A stretch of 43,972 nt of DNA from Streptomyces albicerus (GTDB taxonomy: Bacteria > Actinomycetota > Actinomycetes > Streptomycetales > Streptomycetaceae): contig NZ_VWMY01000024.1 of NCBI RefSeq assembly GCF_008905045.1, positions 51,113 to 95,084 on the forward strand. Direction: 5' to 3'. The notes under the pieces were generated by a model. That model was given only the letters and a program-made list of their open reading frames with translations. It ran no database searches and had not been told where the DNA came from. Positions 7,247 through 15,233 of this stretch are shown here, in pieces; within the stretch, counting starts at the first letter, position 1, and each line of letters starts with the position of its first letter. The translations under genes were made by a program, and so were the position numbers.

Positions 7247-8515
7247 ATGCAGATCTCTTTCCTGATACACAACGCCTACGGAATCGGGGGGACGATCCGG
7301 ACGACGTACAACCTTGCCAACACACTCGCAGAGCAGCATGACGTCGAGATCGTCTCCGTCTTCCGGCACCGCGACGAGCCGGTCTTCGCGCCTGACCCGC
7401 GCGTGCGTGTGCGTCACCTCGTCGACATCCGCGAGGGCGGCGCGGGATACGAGGGGGATGATCCCGACTACCGGGCTCCGGCCCGGGCCTTCCCGCGCGG
7501 GGAGAACCGCTACGACCAGTACAGCGTCCTGACCGACCGCCGTATTGCCGAGCATCTCGAGACGATCGACGCCGATGTCGTGGTTGGTACCCGGCCGGGG
7601 CTGAACGTGCATCTGGCCCGCGAGACCAGGCGCGGCCCGATCCGCGTCGGCCAGGAGCACCTCACGCTCGACACCCACTCGGTCTCCCTGCGCACGGAGT
7701 TGCGCGGCGCCTACCCGCGGCTCGACGCGCTCACCACGACCACGGAGGCGGACGCCGGCGCGTACCGCGCGAAGATGCGGCTGCCCGGCGTCCACGTCGA
7801 GGCCGTGCCCAACCCGGTGCCCGCGCCCGGCCTGGCGCCCGCGGACGGCACCGGCAAGTGGGTCGTGGCGGCCGGGCGGCTGGCCCCGGTCAAGCGGTAC
7901 GACCTGCTGATCAAGGCCTTCGACCGGGTGCGTGAGCAGCGGCCCGACTGGCGGCTGAGGATCTACGGCGGCGGCAAACAGAAGGACAAGCTACGAAGAC
8001 TCATAGACGACCGGGGCCTCTACAACCACGTCTATCTGATGGGCCCCGCCCACCCCATCGAGCCGGAGTGGGCCAAGGGCTCCATCGCCGCCGTCACCTC
8101 CAGCCTGGAGTCCTTCGGGATGACGATCGTCGAGGCCATGCGCTGCGGCCTGCCCGTCGTCTCCACGGACTGCCCGCACGGCCCGGGGGAGATCATCGAC
8201 AACGGCGTGGACGGACGTCTCGTTCCGGTCGGCAACGTCGGGGCCATCGCGGACGGCCTGCTCGAACTGATCAACAACGACGCGCTGCGGCAGCAGATGG
8301 CGCACGCGGCGCTCAAGGACTCCGAGCGCTTCGACCCCGCCCGGATCGCCGAACGCTACGAGTCGATCTTCGACGGCCTCGTCTCACGCGGCGGCACCTC
8401 GAAGATCGGCCGGATGCGCGGCTCACTGCACCGCACACGGGGAGCGCTGCTCGGTGGCGCGTATGCCGTCCGGGATGCCGGACGGACCGTACTCGGGAAG
8501 GAGCGTTCCGCATGA
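7247..8515 (+). CDS. Glycosyltransferase family 4 (GT-B fold)
   Basis: 422-residue retaining glycosyltransferase. The N-terminal Rossmann part begins with ISFLIHNAYGIGGTIRT, the Gly-rich acceptor loop of GT4 enzymes. The C-terminal part carries AAGRLAPVKRYDLLIKAF (donor-binding region) and the E-x7-E type motif in SLESFGMTIVEAM, then CPHGPGEII. The extreme C-terminus is basic (about 45 residues rich in Arg and Gly), which could sit at the membrane. It is coupled to the following gene by an ATGA overlap, so the two products probably act together, perhaps in making or modifying a surface glycan. Donor and acceptor are unknown. Confidence 0.88.
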   Translation: MQISFLIHNAYGIGGTIRTTYNLANTLAEQHDVEIVSVFRHRDEPVFAPDPRVRVRHLVDIREGGAGYEGDDPDYRAPARAFPRGENRYDQYSVLTDRRIAEHLETIDADVVVGTRPGLNVHLARETRRGPIRVGQEHLTLDTHSVSLRTELRGAYPRLDALTTTTEADAGAYRAKMRLPGVHVEAVPNPVPAPGLAPADGTGKWVVAAGRLAPVKRYDLLIKAFDRVREQRPDWRLRIYGGGKQKDKLRRLIDDRGLYNHVYLMGPAHPIEPEWAKGSIAAVTSSLESFGMTIVEAMRCGLPVVSTDCPHGPGEIIDNGVDGRLVPVGNVGAIADGLLELINNDALRQQMAHAALKDSERFDPARIAERYESIFDGLVSRGGTSKIGRMRGSLHRTRGALLGGAYAVRDAGRTVLGKERSA

Positions 8516-9351
8516 TGACGCTGGCTCCGCAGGCCTCGCACCGGCACACCGACGACGACGCGACCATGCCTCCGCGTGCCGACTGCATCGCCGACTCCGC
8601 GGGCGGACTCACCTTCGACATCACCGAGCGGGGGGACGTCGGCGACGCGCACCTCGTGCTCCGGCACCGCGACGGCGACCAGGAGGTCCGGCTGCCGCTC
8701 ACCCCGGCCGCGGACGGCCGGCTGCGCGCCGCGCTGCCCAGCAGCGTCGAACTGCCCGAAGGTCGCTGGGACGCCTACGCCCAGGTCGCCGGCGGTGAGC
8801 CGCAGCGCCTGACGCCCGGCCTCAACGACCTGCGCTCGCTCGTCGACCGGGTGCCGAGCGGCGCCCGCGGCCATGTCGCCGTCCGCATTCCGTACGCGAC
8901 CAAGCACGGCAACCTCTCCGTCCGCAGCTGGCTGCGCGCCCCGCACGCCGAGGCGGGCGAACTGCACATAAAGGAGGGGGAGTTGGGCGTAAGGGGGCAG
9001 GTGTACGGCGTCGATCTCACCCCGGACGCGTACGCCGAACTGCGCAGCCGCGAGGAGCCGGAGCCGGTGCTGAGGGCCGAGGTCGCCTCGGACCAGGCGC
9101 GGTTCAGCTTCGCGGTGGCCTACTCCGAACTGACGGAGGGCATCTGGGACCTGTGGCTGCGCCCGGCGGGGGAGACCGGGCCGCAGGTGCGGATCGCCCG
9201 GCTGCTCGACGACATCGCCGACAAGAAGCCGATCTTCGCCTATCCGAAGATCACGCTGGAGACGGAGCACGGCCCGGTGACGGCCGGGCCGTACTACACG
9301 AGCGACAACGACCTGTCGGTGGCCGTCACGGCGGCGAGTTCATCGCAGTGA
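8512..9351 (+). CDS. Hypothetical beta-rich protein coupled to the GT4 gene
   Basis: 279 aa, starting at the ATG that overlaps the glycosyltransferase stop (ATGA), with an AAGGAG ribosome site. No signal peptide or membrane segment. The protein is built from alternating short hydrophobic strands and Gly/Asp turns with three to four repeating blocks (for example LVLRHRDGD, EGRWDAYAQV, EGIWDLWLRPAG), each with an E-G-x-W-D motif. That suggests tandem beta-sandwich modules. I do not recognise a family. Context suggests a partner or carbohydrate-binding accessory of the GT4 enzyme. It ends two bases before the stop of the convergent epoxide hydrolase. Confidence 0.75.
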   Translation: MMTLAPQASHRHTDDDATMPPRADCIADSAGGLTFDITERGDVGDAHLVLRHRDGDQEVRLPLTPAADGRLRAALPSSVELPEGRWDAYAQVAGGEPQRLTPGLNDLRSLVDRVPSGARGHVAVRIPYATKHGNLSVRSWLRAPHAEAGELHIKEGELGVRGQVYGVDLTPDAYAELRSREEPEPVLRAEVASDQARFSFAVAYSELTEGIWDLWLRPAGETGPQVRIARLLDDIADKKPIFAYPKITLETEHGPVTAGPYYTSDNDLSVAVTAASSSQ

Positions 9352-9365
9352 CCTCATCGCAGTGA
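9340..9365. repeat. 12-bp direct repeat that forms both convergent stop codons
   Basis: TCATCGCAGTGA occurs at 9340-9351 and 9354-9365, separated by two bases. The first copy ends with the TGA stop of the plus-strand gene. The second begins with TCA, the complement of the TGA stop of the minus-strand epoxide hydrolase. Confidence 0.9.
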
Positions 9366-10529
9366 GCTGAAGAACTCCCTGATGTCGCCGGTCAGCAGGT
9401 CCGGCGCCTCCAGGGCCGCGAAGTGCCCGCCGCGGTCGAACTCCGTCCAGCGGACCACGGTGTTGGTCTCCTCGGACCAGCGCCGGATCGCCACGTCCTC
9501 GGCGAAGTTCGCGACGGCGGTGGGCACTTCGGAGCGGGTGACGGGGAACCAGTCGCCGACATGGCTGTTCTCGTAGTACATCCGCGCCGCCGAACCGGCC
9601 GTCGCGGTCAGCCAGTACAGCATCACGTTCGTGAGCAGCGTGTCCCGGTCGACCGCGTCCTCGGGCAGCTCGGCCGAGGCGTGGGTCCACTCCTTGAACT
9701 TCTCCATGATCCAGGCGAGTTGGCCGACGGGGGAGTCGGTCAGGCCGTACGCGAGGGTCTGCGGGCGGGTCGACTGGACGGCGTTGTAGCCGAAGCCGTC
9801 GGTGGTGAACCTGCCGATGGAGGCAAGGCGTTGCCGCTCCTGGTCCGTCAGCTCGGCCTGGACGTCCTCGGGCACGGGACCGAGCGGGATGAAGCCCACC
9901 GACGCGGCGTTCACATGGATCCCGATCACCGACTCGGGCGCGATCCGGCCCAGCGCGGGCGCGATCAGCGCGCCCATGTCGCCGCCCTGCGCGCCGTACC
10001 GCTCGTAGCCGAGCCGTCGCATCAGCTCGGCCCACGCCCGCGCTGTACGGCTGATGTTCCAGCCCGTCTCCCGGGTGGGCCCGGAGAAACCGAAGCCCGG
10101 GATGGACGGGACGACCAGGTGGAAGGCGTCGGCCGGGTCGCCGCCGTGGGCACGCGGGTCGCTCAGCGGGCCGAGCAGGCCGAGGAACTCCACGATCGAG
10201 CCCGGCCAGCCGTGCGTCAGGATCAGCGGCACCGCGTCCGGCTCGGGCGAGCGGACGTGCAGGAAGTGCACCTGGGCCCCGTCGATCTCCGTCACGAACT
10301 GCGGGATCTCGTTGAGGGCGGCCTCGTGCTTGCGCCAGTCGTAGGCGCTGCGCCAGTAGTCGGCCAGGTCGCGGAGATACGGCAGCGAGGCACCGTACTC
10401 CCAGCCCACGCCCGGCAGTTCGTCGGGCCAGCGGGTCAGGTCCAGGCGCGTGTGCAGATCGTCGAGCTGCGCCTGAGGAATCTCGATCCGGAAGGGGCGG
10501 ATCTCTTCGTTCGAGCTGTTGTCTGCCAT
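9354..10529 (-). CDS. Epoxide hydrolase (EHN domain plus alpha/beta hydrolase)
   Basis: 391 aa. An N-terminal epoxide-hydrolase domain (about 10-110, beginning IRPFRIEIPQAQLDDL) precedes the alpha/beta-hydrolase core. Visible catalytic elements are the oxyanion motif HGWPGS (106-111), nucleophile aspartate D184 in GGDMG, and a C-terminal catalytic histidine in RGGHFAAL. Family members open epoxides to diols through an aspartyl ester. The gene is divergent from a WYL-type regulator 63 bp away, and the shared gap contains a perfect inverted repeat, so local regulation is likely. Its natural substrate is unknown. Confidence 0.9.
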   Translation of the reverse strand: MADNSSNEEIRPFRIEIPQAQLDDLHTRLDLTRWPDELPGVGWEYGASLPYLRDLADYWRSAYDWRKHEAALNEIPQFVTEIDGAQVHFLHVRSPEPDAVPLILTHGWPGSIVEFLGLLGPLSDPRAHGGDPADAFHLVVPSIPGFGFSGPTRETGWNISRTARAWAELMRRLGYERYGAQGGDMGALIAPALGRIAPESVIGIHVNAASVGFIPLGPVPEDVQAELTDQERQRLASIGRFTTDGFGYNAVQSTRPQTLAYGLTDSPVGQLAWIMEKFKEWTHASAELPEDAVDRDTLLTNVMLYWLTATAGSAARMYYENSHVGDWFPVTRSEVPTAVANFAEDVAIRRWSEETNTVVRWTEFDRGGHFAALEAPDLLTGDIREFFSSLR

Positions 10530-10551
10530 GACTCAAACGCTACGCACCCTT

Positions 10552-10570
10552 GCGGACAACTACTGTCCGC
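10552..10570. promoter_or_regulatory. Candidate operator between epoxide hydrolase and WYL regulator
   Basis: GCGGACA-ACTAC-TGTCCGC: two perfect 7-bp arms around a 5-bp centre, 23 bases from each start codon of the divergent pair (10529 minus, 10593 plus). The position and symmetry fit an autoregulatory binding site of the WYL protein. Binding itself is inferred. Confidence 0.65.
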
Positions 10571-10592
10571 GATGCCTGGCAGACTCGGATTC

Positions 10593-11630
10593 ATGTTGGA
10601 GACCTCGGCACGACTTCTGCGTCTGCTCTCACTGCTCCAGGCGCACCGCGAATGGTCGGGCGCGGACCTGGCGGACCGCCTCGGCGTCACCCCGCGCACG
10701 GTCCGCCGTGACGTGGACCGGCTGCGCGAGCTCGGCTATCCGGTGAACGCCAGCCCCGGCACGGGCGGCGGCTACCAGCTCGGCGTGGGGGCCGAGCTGC
10801 CGCCGCTGCTCCTCGACGACGACGAGGCGGTCGCCGTCGCGGTCGGCCTGCGCACCGCCGCCGGGCAGGGCATCGAGGGCATCGGCGAGACCTCCGTACG
10901 CGCCCTCACCAAGCTCGAACAGGTACTGCCCCACCGGCTGCGCCGCCGTGTCGGCGCCCTCAACGCCTTCACCGTGCCGATGCTGCGCGGCCGCCGGCCC
11001 TCCGCCGTCGACCCGGCCGTCCTCACCGAGCTCGCGGCCGCCTGCCGCGACTCGGAGCGGCTGCGCTTCGAGTACCGCGCCCACGACGGCTCCCCGACCC
11101 GCCGCACGGTCGAACCACACCGCCTGGTGTGCACCGAGCGTCGCTGGTACCTGGTCGCCTGGGACGTGGACCGCGACGACTGGCGTACGTTCCGGGTGGA
11201 CCGCATCACGCCCAAGCCGCCGCACGGACCGCGCTTCACGCCCCGGCAGCCGCCCGCCGACGACCTGGCCGCCTATGTGTCCAAGGGCGTCTCCGTCCGC
11301 GCGTACGCCTCGCACGCCGTCATCCGGCTGCTCGTGCCGATCGAGGAGGCGGCCGAGCGGATCTCGCCCTCGGCCGGCACGCTGGAGGCGGAGAGCGCCG
11401 ACAGCTGTGTCCTGCGCACGGGGGCCGCGAGCCTCGACGTGATGGTGATTCACGTGATGCTGATGGGCATCGATTTCGAGGTGCTCGAACCGGCCGAGCT
11501 CACCGAGGCGATCAGGACGGCCCGGGACCGGCTGACCCGGGCTCTGGCGCGGCCCTCTCGGGAAGCGCCGCGTAGTCGGGGTGATGCAGGTCGAACGCCG
11601 GGGACTCGGAGCGGACGCGGGGCAGCGTGA
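10593..11630 (+). CDS. HTH-WYL transcriptional regulator (YafY/DeoR-like)
   Basis: 345 aa. An N-terminal HTH_11/DeoR-type helix-turn-helix (residues ~5-60, with ADLADRLGVTPRTVRRDV) is followed by a WYL domain (about 150-240, core W-Y-L in RRWYLVAWD and FRVDRI). A C-terminal WCX-like ligand extension follows. Such proteins sense small molecules or nucleic acid and often control the divergent neighbour, here the epoxide hydrolase. The start is the ATG at 10593; an in-frame ATG at 10572 overlaps the candidate operator and is less likely. The last ~40 codons, Arg/Gly-rich, overlap the end of the convergent ctaD gene by 119 bases. Confidence 0.85.
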   Translation: MLETSARLLRLLSLLQAHREWSGADLADRLGVTPRTVRRDVDRLRELGYPVNASPGTGGGYQLGVGAELPPLLLDDDEAVAVAVGLRTAAGQGIEGIGETSVRALTKLEQVLPHRLRRRVGALNAFTVPMLRGRRPSAVDPAVLTELAAACRDSERLRFEYRAHDGSPTRRTVEPHRLVCTERRWYLVAWDVDRDDWRTFRVDRITPKPPHGPRFTPRQPPADDLAAYVSKGVSVRAYASHAVIRLLVPIEEAAERISPSAGTLEAESADSCVLRTGAASLDVMVIHVMLMGIDFEVLEPAELTEAIRTARDRLTRALARPSREAPRSRGDAGRTPGTRSGRGAA

Positions 11631-13203
11631 CGAAGTTGTGCCGCGGCGGCGGACACGAGGTCGCCCACTCCAGGGAGCGGCCGAAGCCCCAGGGGTCGTC
11701 GACGTCGACCTTCTCGCCGTACTTGGCCGTCTTCCAGATGTTGTAGAGGAACGGCAGCGTCGACAAGCCGAGCAGGAACGCGCCGATCGACGAGATGGTG
11801 TTGAGCGCCGTGAAGCCGTCGGCGGCCAGATAGTCCGCGTACCGGCGCGGCATGCCCTCCGCGCCCAGCCAGTGCTGCACCAGGAACGTGGTGTGGAAGC
11901 CGACGAAGAGCGTCCAGAAGTGGATCTTGCCGAGCCGTTCGTCGAGCATCTTCCCGGTGAACTTCGGCCACCAGAAGTAGAAGCCGGCGAAGGTCGCGAA
12001 GGCGACGGTGCCGAACACCACGTAGTGGAAGTGCGCGACGACGAAGTACGTGTCCGTGACGTGGAAGTCCAGTGGCGGCGAGGCCAGGATCACCCCCGTC
12101 AGACCGCCGAACAGGAACGACACCAGGAAACCGACCGACCACAGCATCGGTGTCTCGAAGGACAGCGAGCCCTTGAGCATCGTGCCGGTCCAGTTGAAGA
12201 ACTTCACACCCGTTGGCACCGCGATCAGGAACGACATGAACGAGAAGAACGGCAGCAGCACCGCGCCCGTCGCGAACATGTGGTGCGCCCACACGACCAC
12301 CGACAGACCGGTGATCGCCATCGTCGCCGCGATCAGCGTCAGATAGCCGAACATCGGCTTCCGGCTGAAGACCGGAATGATCTCCGAGATGATCCCGAAG
12401 AACGGCAGCGCGATGATGTAGACCTCGGGATGCCCGAAGAACCAGAAGAGGTGCTGCCACAGCAGCGCCCCGCCGTTCGTCGCGTCGAAGATGTGCGAGC
12501 CGAACCGCCGGTCCGACTCCAGGCACAGCAGCGCGGCGGCGAGCACCGGGAACGCGAACAGGATGAGGATCGACGTGAAGAGGGTGTTCCAGGTGAAGAT
12601 CGGCATCCGGAACATCGTCATGCCGGGAGCGCGCATCCCGACGATCGTCGTAATGAAGTTCACCGCGCCGAGGATCGTGCCGAAGCCGGCCAGCGCGAGA
12701 CCCATGATCCACATGTCGGCGCCGAGACCGGGCGACCGTTCCAGGCTGTTCAGCGGCGCGTAGGCGAACCAGCCGAAGTTGGCGGGGCCCTCGGGCACCA
12801 GCAGCGAGCCCAGCACGATCAGCCCGCCGAAGAGGAACAGCCAGTACGACAGCATGTTCAGCCGTGGAAAGGCGACATCGGGCGAGCCGATCTGCAGCGG
12901 CATGATCTCGTTGGCGAATCCGGCGAACGTCGGTGTCGCGAAGAGCAGCAGCATGATCGTGCCGTGAAGGGTGAACATCTGGTTGAACTCGTTGTTGTCG
13001 ATGATCTGCAGGCCGGGCCGGGCCAGCTCGGCCCGCATCAGCAGCGCCATCAGACCGCCGACCAGGAAGAACGCGAACGAGGTGATCAGATACAGGTGGC
13101 CGATCTTCTTGTGGTCGGTCGTGGTCAGCCAGTCCACGATCAACCGCCCCAGCGGATTCACCGGTTCGGGCCGTACCTCCGCCTTCGCGGTGTCCGTCCC
13201 CAT
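11512..13203 (-). CDS. ctaD: Cytochrome c oxidase subunit I
   Basis: Catalytic subunit of an aa3-type haem-copper oxidase, 563 aa with about 12 membrane helices. It reduces O2 to water and pumps protons in the plasma membrane. Haem and copper ligands are visible: H80 in LHGTIM, H258 and cross-linked Y262 in GHPEVY, H307/H308 in WAHHMF, and H391/H393 in VAHFHYV. K334 of the proton channel is present. No ctaC, ctaE, ctaF or qcr gene is adjacent, so this is a solitary copy, most likely a second ctaD paralogue whose partners are elsewhere. It is convergent with, and overlaps, the WYL regulator gene. Confidence 0.95.
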   Translation of the reverse strand: MGTDTAKAEVRPEPVNPLGRLIVDWLTTTDHKKIGHLYLITSFAFFLVGGLMALLMRAELARPGLQIIDNNEFNQMFTLHGTIMLLLFATPTFAGFANEIMPLQIGSPDVAFPRLNMLSYWLFLFGGLIVLGSLLVPEGPANFGWFAYAPLNSLERSPGLGADMWIMGLALAGFGTILGAVNFITTIVGMRAPGMTMFRMPIFTWNTLFTSILILFAFPVLAAALLCLESDRRFGSHIFDATNGGALLWQHLFWFFGHPEVYIIALPFFGIISEIIPVFSRKPMFGYLTLIAATMAITGLSVVVWAHHMFATGAVLLPFFSFMSFLIAVPTGVKFFNWTGTMLKGSLSFETPMLWSVGFLVSFLFGGLTGVILASPPLDFHVTDTYFVVAHFHYVVFGTVAFATFAGFYFWWPKFTGKMLDERLGKIHFWTLFVGFHTTFLVQHWLGAEGMPRRYADYLAADGFTALNTISSIGAFLLGLSTLPFLYNIWKTAKYGEKVDVDDPWGFGRSLEWATSCPPPRHNFVTLPRVRSESPAFDLHHPDYAALPERAAPEPGSAGPGPS

Positions 13204-13637
13204 TGCTGCCCCCTCGCTCGTCGCGCCCTGGGCCTCCTGAAGCTCACGCCATGATGCTCGCGTCGCACCGCGCTCCGACAGGGGGCGTACGTCGGTTCTG
13301 TGCTTGAACCATGTATTTCCTATGGCATGTCAACTTCTGGAACACGCCACCGATTCGGATTGGAAAGACACGGACGCGGGTCGGGACCGCGCTTTCTCTC
13401 CCGTTATTCGGATCGCGGCCAAGGTAGCCCCGGGTACTCCCGAATTACGTTCGAAGGCGGGCGGAACACGTACGGAATCGCTCGTACGTGTGACGGCTCG
13501 CTGCGCAGCAGTTGATGTCGTGGAGGCCTGAACGGGTGTCGTTGTCCTGTGACAGAAGCGTGACCGGAGGGGGACCGGTGACGGATGGTGGCGGGTCCGG
13601 GCTTCCCCGTCCGCAGTCCGGCGCCTAACGTGGCGTC
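13204..13637. other. 434-bp intergenic region without a convincing gene
   Basis: It separates the divergent ctaD and I78-inhibitor genes and must hold both promoters. It is less GC-rich around 13300-13470 than its surroundings. The short open frames here (for example one from 13322 to 13531) have no ribosome site and no codon bias. No RNA gene or strong hairpin was recognised. Confidence 0.6.
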
Positions 13638-13853
13638 ATGGCACCGATTCCCACTCCTCCCGCAGAGCCCTCGGACAGCCCGGACGCGTACGTCGGACTG
13701 GAGGCGAGCGGCGCCGAGCGGCTGGCCCGTGAGCGTGGCTGGTCCACTGTGCGGTCGCTGCCGCCGGGCGCGATCATCACGATGGAATACCTGAGCGGTC
13801 GCCTGAACTTCGAGGTCACCGACGGCCGCGTGACCCGCTGCTGGAAGGGCTGA
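13638..13853 (+). CDS. Small I78-family peptidase-inhibitor-like protein
   Basis: 71 aa, cytoplasmic by appearance (no signal sequence). The segments YVGLEASGAERLARERGW, RSLPPGAIITMEY and GRLNFEVTDGRVTRCWKG are the hallmark pattern of the potato-inhibitor-I-like I78 family, where the PPGAIITMEY loop is the reactive-site loop. A role in inhibiting an intracellular or released serine peptidase is the family expectation. Start ATG at 13638. It is followed by a strong hairpin shared with the convergent PAP2 gene. Confidence 0.82.
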   Translation: MAPIPTPPAEPSDSPDAYVGLEASGAERLARERGWSTVRSLPPGAIITMEYLSGRLNFEVTDGRVTRCWKG

Positions 13854-13894
13854 CCCGCCCCGTCCCGTGCGCGGTGAGACATGCGGTGAGACAT

Positions 13895-13931
13895 GGCGAA
13901 GGCCCCGGCTCGAGGAGCCGGGGCCTTCGCC
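13895..13931. terminator. Bidirectional hairpin terminator
   Basis: A 17-bp perfect stem (GGCGAAGGCCCCGGCTC and its complement) with a GAG loop lies between the convergent I78-inhibitor and PAP2 genes. There is no T-run, as is usual for Streptomyces terminators. Confidence 0.85.
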
Positions 13932-13973
13932 GCGCGGGGAGTGGTGTGTGCGTACCGGCCCCGCTGTCCGTGC

Positions 13974-14996
13974 TCAGCCGCCCGTGAGCGGGCGGGCCGA
14001 GGCGGTTCCACGTGTCACTCGGTCGGTCTGCGGAGGTCTTCGGCTGCCGACGGGCGTCACCGGCGTGCGCTCCGAGCGGGCCGTGTGGGGGCCCGGGGCC
14101 AGGTAGCCCTGCGGCCGGGGCGGCCGGGAGGCGGCCACGGGCTCGCGGACCACGGGCTCCTCCTGGTCGGCGGGGTTGCCGAGCGGGGCGAGCGAAGCGG
14201 GCGCGTCCACCGGGGCCGGAGCCGGCAGCGCGCCGCGGCGGCGGGCCCGCCAGGCGTCGCGCAGATCGAAGATGCCGGCCTCGGCGCGGGCGATCAGCGG
14301 CTCGAACCAGGGCAGCGCCAGCAGGATCAGCAGCCCCGCGGCCCAGCCGAGGACCACGTCGCTCAGCCAGTGCGTTCCGATGTAGACGGTGGTCAGACCG
14401 ACCCCGAGGGAGACCACGGCGGAGACGGCCGACAGCCAGCGCCGGGCGGCCGGCGTCGAGGCCAGATAGGCGAGGATGCCCCAGGTCACCACGGCGTTGG
14501 CGGTGTGGCCCGAAGGAAATATGTCGCCGCCCAGCCACATCTCGTTCGAACCGATGTTGGTGGCGTAGTGCGGACCGAGGCGGCCCATGCCGATCTTGGC
14601 GGCACCGACCGTGACATTCAGCAGCAGCAGCGAGACACCCAGCGTGAGCAGCGGGCGCAGGGTGTGCTGCCGCCAGGAGCGCCAGCCCAGCCAGGCGGCG
14701 ACCATCACGGCGGTGGGGCCGCGCTGGCCCAGCACCACGTAGTAGTCGAGGAACGCGTGGATCTCCGGCCACTGCTGGTACGGCCGGAAGAACATGACCT
14801 GCCAGTCGAACCGGACCAGCCACGAGGTGATCACGACGGCCCACACGATGGCCACGTAGAAGGCGAGCGTGGCCGCGAAGAGGACCACCCGGTGCCGGCT
14901 CATCCGGGGCACGTCGATGTGGGCCGGTCGTTCCGGCTCACGGTCCAGCCGGGCGAAGACCCGGTCCAGACGAGTCAGCTTTCGTTCGGTACGCAC
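13974..14996 (-). CDS. PAP2-family membrane phosphatase
   Basis: 340 aa, about six transmembrane helices. The acid-phosphatase motifs are present: K-x6-R-L in AKIGMGRLGP, PSGHT, and Y-x-x-x-HWLSDV carrying the catalytic histidine. Such enzymes dephosphorylate phosphatidic acid or undecaprenyl diphosphate at the outer membrane face. The C-terminal ~90 residues are Pro/Arg-rich and probably disordered. The start is a GTG at 14996 with no obvious ribosome site; an ATG 31 codons downstream is an alternative. The next minus-strand gene upstream is a polyprenol-dependent-type mannosyltransferase, which fits lipid-carrier recycling, but a 237-bp gap suggests separate transcription. Confidence 0.87.
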   Translation of the reverse strand: MRTERKLTRLDRVFARLDREPERPAHIDVPRMSRHRVVLFAATLAFYVAIVWAVVITSWLVRFDWQVMFFRPYQQWPEIHAFLDYYVVLGQRGPTAVMVAAWLGWRSWRQHTLRPLLTLGVSLLLLNVTVGAAKIGMGRLGPHYATNIGSNEMWLGGDIFPSGHTANAVVTWGILAYLASTPAARRWLSAVSAVVSLGVGLTTVYIGTHWLSDVVLGWAAGLLILLALPWFEPLIARAEAGIFDLRDAWRARRRGALPAPAPVDAPASLAPLGNPADQEEPVVREPVAASRPPRPQGYLAPGPHTARSERTPVTPVGSRRPPQTDRVTRGTASARPLTGG

Positions 14997-15038
14997 TCAA
15001 TCGACGTTACAGCGAGTGAGCTCTGTTCCCGAGCGAAG

Positions 15039-15060
15039 CACCCTCTTTGTGATGAGGGTG
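15039..15060. other. Inverted repeat upstream of the PAP2 gene
   Basis: CACCCTC-loop-GAGGGTG, 7-bp arms with an 8-base loop, lies 43 bases upstream of the PAP2 start in an unusually AT-rich stretch (about 15030-15200). It may be an operator, or a terminator for the upstream minus-strand mannosyltransferase. Confidence 0.45.
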
Positions 15061-15233
15061 TGATGTGGGATTGCTCTCGCGAGGGCCTTTATTTCCGTCG
15101 ATTATGGATTCCCTCGTCCGCTCTTCCTTCAATTCGATTGATCATTCCGGTGTGAAGTTTTGTGGCGCTTTTGAATTCGTTCACCGAATGCTCGTGTGCG
15201 CTTCTCCGTCCGCTCACCGGCGGCTGGGAGCGA

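Noticed and set aside
13322..13531. A possible 69-codon gene between ctaD and the I78 inhibitor
   Set aside because: There is no ribosome site before its ATG, codon bias is weak and nothing about the peptide is recognisable.
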